From Bacteroidales bacterium (lineage in GTDB: Bacteria; Bacteroidota; Bacteroidia; Bacteroidales; Paludibacteraceae), in the NCBI GenBank assembly GCA_012837935.1, contig DUQG01000003.1, positions 91,408 through 155,407 on the forward strand: DNA of 64,000 bases, read 5' to 3'. This document shows positions 61,807 to 64,000 of the stretch, in pieces; within the stretch, counting starts at the first letter, position 1, and each line of letters begins with the position of its first letter. The position numbers and the translations under genes are program-made. Under the pieces are notes generated by a model that was given only the letters and a program-made list of their open reading frames with translations, had not been told where the DNA came from and did no database searches.

Positions 61807-62733
61807 TTATTTTGATTTCTGATTTTCGTAAGACTGTTTGATTAAAAACATCATATAGTCTAAATCGGTATTTCTATCAATAGTAATGTAGTAATCACCG
61901 GATCCCCAGTGAGATTTACCATCATATGTTTTCATAAGATTGTTTGGGTCATTAAGAGTCCCTTCTTTCATATTTAGAATAGTGTATAATCCTCCATTAT
62001 GAAACACAATATCAACAATAGGCTCTTTATATCTGAAACTAACAAACCTTGCATTTGGTCGTAATTCAATCTCACCTAAACCCAAAATCCTATCTCTAAG
62101 CTCAAAGTATAATTCGTTCACCCATTCAGGTCTGCTCCTTGATGAATTTAGGTGATATTCTTCATTCCAAACCTTAATTTCCGTTGAAACTTTTGAAACA
62201 ATATTTTCAGGATTATTAGTAGTAATTGTGATACTTTCATCTGAATTGTTTTTATGTTGTATCATCCCTAAAATATCATTTTCAAAGCGTTTAATTTCCC
62301 AAAGCTCAAATGGAACGTCTTTAAAATTTACAGATTGTTTTTGATATTCTGTGTAGTTTGTTGAAACGAATATAACTCTTGATTGAGACCAATCAACATC
62401 TTCTCTTTTTAATAAGTCATTTTTAGTTTCATTATATTCCAAAATGAAATCTGACTTATTATTCAACATAATTGACAAATATGTATAGCCCTGATCAATT
62501 ACAGAAAAATTTCTATCTTTCTTGTATTCAATAACGACAAAAGACTGTGTTTCAGGATTGTACGCCAGTGTATCAATCCTGAAATTTTTGATAGAGAATT
62601 CAGACTTTACAAATTCCAAATTAAACAGTTCTTTCAGGTTGTCTTCTATAAGCTTTTGAATTTCTTTTTCTAAACCAAAAGGATTGGTAGATAAACTTTT
62701 TAGTTTTTGACCATTTATAGAAAAAAGTTTCAT
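61807..62733 (-). CDS. DUF5655 protein with PD-(D/E)XK nuclease-like N-terminal domain
   Basis: 308 aa. The N-terminal ~150 residues have a PD-(D/E)XK pattern: FRIDTLAYNPETQSFVVIEY then KKD (Asp about 53, E-x-K about 66-68). The C-terminal half, from PEWVNELYFELRDRI, is the DUF5655 domain, ending GSGDYYITIDRNTDLDYMMF. Such proteins are annotated as predicted transport or restriction-associated proteins; no function is proved. It is AT-rich, 24 nt after the WG-repeat gene on the same strand, so possibly a two-gene unit. Confidence 0.82.
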   Translation of the reverse strand: MKLFSINGQKLKSLSTNPFGLEKEIQKLIEDNLKELFNLEFVKSEFSIKNFRIDTLAYNPETQSFVVIEYKKDRNFSVIDQGYTYLSIMLNNKSDFILEYNETKNDLLKREDVDWSQSRVIFVSTNYTEYQKQSVNFKDVPFELWEIKRFENDILGMIQHKNNSDESITITTNNPENIVSKVSTEIKVWNEEYHLNSSRSRPEWVNELYFELRDRILGLGEIELRPNARFVSFRYKEPIVDIVFHNGGLYTILNMKEGTLNDPNNLMKTYDGKSHWGSGDYYITIDRNTDLDYMMFLIKQSYENQKSK

Positions 62734-62757
62734 AATGATTAGCGTTAATCAAGAAAA

Positions 62758-63810
62758 TTAATTCATTGAAAAATTGTGAACATCCAATCCACTTTCTTTA
62801 AGTGTGTTATAAGTACTTATCAGAATTTTCAAATCTTCAAACTGTACAGGTAAAACAATTCGTCCGGTGTTACTAATAATCCCATATTTCTTGTCGATTC
62901 TGACAATGAGATTATTGTCGATGAAAAAACCTGAAATCTCATCATAAATTGCTTCCGCAACAATAGTAGAAGTTCTGTCTATCAACCCTCTCTTTTTACC
63001 TTCCCAAAAAACAGCTACATCCTTTTCAAATAGACCGATATACTCATAAATAGGCAAAATTATTTCTTCACCTTCCGTATTTATATATCCGTATAAACGC
63101 GATTTTAGCCTAACACGCGCAATCCCTTTCTTAAAATTCTCAATTTCATAATACTTAAAAGGGACTATAACATCTCCATGTGTATTGACAACACCCCATT
63201 TTGTCCCTTTCTTTGCTATCGCTAAACCATATTTAAAATTTTCTATGCATTGATATTCTTGATTAAAAGGAATAATGATGTTTAGATTTTCATCTACCAC
63301 AGCCCAATAATTACCTTTTTCAATACGAGCAAAACCACTCTCAAAAATAGTAACATTATCATACTTGCATGGAATTATTTCCTTGCCATTTACATCAATT
63401 AAACCGTATTTCCCTTCGGAAAGACTTACAATGGACATCTCTTTCACAAAAGGTAAAACGCTTTTGTATTTTATCGGGATTACTTCATTACCGAAAATAT
63501 CCACAAATCCTGATAAGTTATTTTGGCGAACTTCAATTCTACCACAATATGGTCTATATCCTACATACTCATAGTTTTGATGCAATTTACTCAAAACCTC
63601 TTCTTTTGGCAAAGGCTCTAAATGACATTCAATCCATTCGTAGTTTATATTGACTACGTCAACGCCTTCTTGAAATGTATCAAACTGAACAAAAACATCT
63701 TTTTTTGCAGCTTCACATTCAGTTAAACTTATGCTTTTTTTATAGCCTTTTCTGTCCTCATCTACAATGTAAAAAGAATATGCATCTTCTTCTTTTGACT
63801 GAAAATACAT
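62758..63810 (-). CDS. WG-repeat protein
   Basis: 350 aa with about five to six WG-type beta repeats of some 45 residues from residue 100 on: KYGLIDVNGKEIIPCKYDNV, NYWAVVDENLNIIIPF, TKWGVVNTHGDVIVPFKYYE, RLYGYINTEGEEIILPIYEY, KRGLIDRTSTIVAEAIYDEI, KKYGIISNTGRIVLPVQFED. The ATG at 63810 is the first possible start, but 29 more codons are open upstream and read like coding sequence (SASAVIEHIKYGLIQTLFEE), with an A9 run at 63825-63833. The true 5' end may therefore be longer and altered. Function unknown; WG repeats are thought to mediate binding. Confidence 0.8.
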   Translation of the reverse strand: MYFQSKEEDAYSFYIVDEDRKGYKKSISLTECEAAKKDVFVQFDTFQEGVDVVNINYEWIECHLEPLPKEEVLSKLHQNYEYVGYRPYCGRIEVRQNNLSGFVDIFGNEVIPIKYKSVLPFVKEMSIVSLSEGKYGLIDVNGKEIIPCKYDNVTIFESGFARIEKGNYWAVVDENLNIIIPFNQEYQCIENFKYGLAIAKKGTKWGVVNTHGDVIVPFKYYEIENFKKGIARVRLKSRLYGYINTEGEEIILPIYEYIGLFEKDVAVFWEGKKRGLIDRTSTIVAEAIYDEISGFFIDNNLIVRIDKKYGIISNTGRIVLPVQFEDLKILISTYNTLKESGLDVHNFSMN

Positions 63811-63910
63811 TTGTACGTAATGTCTTTTTTTTTCTTCGAATAAGGTTTGAATTAATCCATATTTAATATGCTCAATTACTGCTGATGCACTAATTTGTTA
63901 ATGATTTTAA

Positions 63911-64000
63911 CTAAAATAATAATTGTTCTTTGAAATTTTGATTTTGCTTGAATTGAATCTCTTCGTCAGGATTTAGCAGTTCTTTTAATGGTGTTTTGTC
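63911..64000 (-). CDS. C-terminal end of an unidentified gene (partial)
   Basis: The last 29 codons of a minus-strand frame that enters from beyond the window: DKTPLKELLNPDEEIQFKQN then QNFKEQLLF and TAG at 63911-63913. Composition is hydrophilic. Too short to identify. It lies upstream of the WG-repeat gene. Confidence 0.5.
   Translation of the reverse strand, partial: DKTPLKELLNPDEEIQFKQNQNFKEQLLF

Overview
The window reads as a chromosomal segment of a low-GC, anaerobic, fermentative member of the Bacteroidota, probably near the Bacteroidales. The support is threefold. Promoters have the Bacteroidetes form, TTG or TTTG, about 19-20 nt, then TAnnTTTG. Phylum-typical genes are present: gldE-gldD, two secreted proteins with C-terminal sorting-like domains, a 5'-nucleotidase C-domain lipoprotein and a PEP-synthase-like receiver fusion. 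An electron-bifurcating [FeFe]-hydrogenase points to anaerobic H2 metabolism. No species can be named from sequence alone.

Layout. 0.1-2.3 kb: aldo/keto reductase and an orphan DNA methyltransferase. 2.35-11.2 kb (minus): hydABC plus its accessory block (2Fe-2S protein, two HATPase proteins, PHP protein, two DRTGG proteins, and a putatively sensory hydrogenase-like protein without the proton-relay cysteine). 11.4-15.3 kb: an accessory island with a nonsense-mutated DUF1016 gene, cassette-like genes separated by attC-like imperfect inverted repeats, and a decayed miaB 3' end. 15.3-21.2 kb: gldE-gldD, nucleotidase C-domain lipoprotein, receiver/PEP-synthase fusion. 21.5-32.6 kb: gdhA, purN, acpP-fabF-rnc, an acyl-CoA synthetase, fba, a secreted protein and radA. 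32.7 kb: tRNA-Val(TAC).

33.0-34.3 kb and 49.6-50.8 kb hold the most unusual feature: two copies of a structured RNA of about 220-235 nt. Each has its own promoter, a rod-shaped fold supported by compensatory base changes, an overlapping terminator-like alternative fold, and a conserved purine-rich tail ending about 10 nt before an unrelated small operon (three unknown small proteins; two lipoproteins). I do not recognise it as a known RNA class.

35-47.6 kb is core genome: recQ, clpX-clpP-tig, a thioredoxin-like protein, class I fumarase and an ABC-F protein. 47.7-64 kb holds a PepSY-like protein, an AAA/DUF4143 ATPase, mutS, a Bro-N protein, a glycosyltransferase, a multidomain GH29 fucosidase, an OPT transporter, a DUF5655/PD-(D/E)XK protein, a WG-repeat protein and the 3' end of one more gene.

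Three families of palindromic repeats are scattered between the core genes: a CCCTACGGG element of about 170 bp flanking the hydrogenase locus, a CCACGAC/GGCTTTAGCC element, and a GGACAATGCCG hairpin. Most convergent gene ends carry a clear bidirectional terminator.
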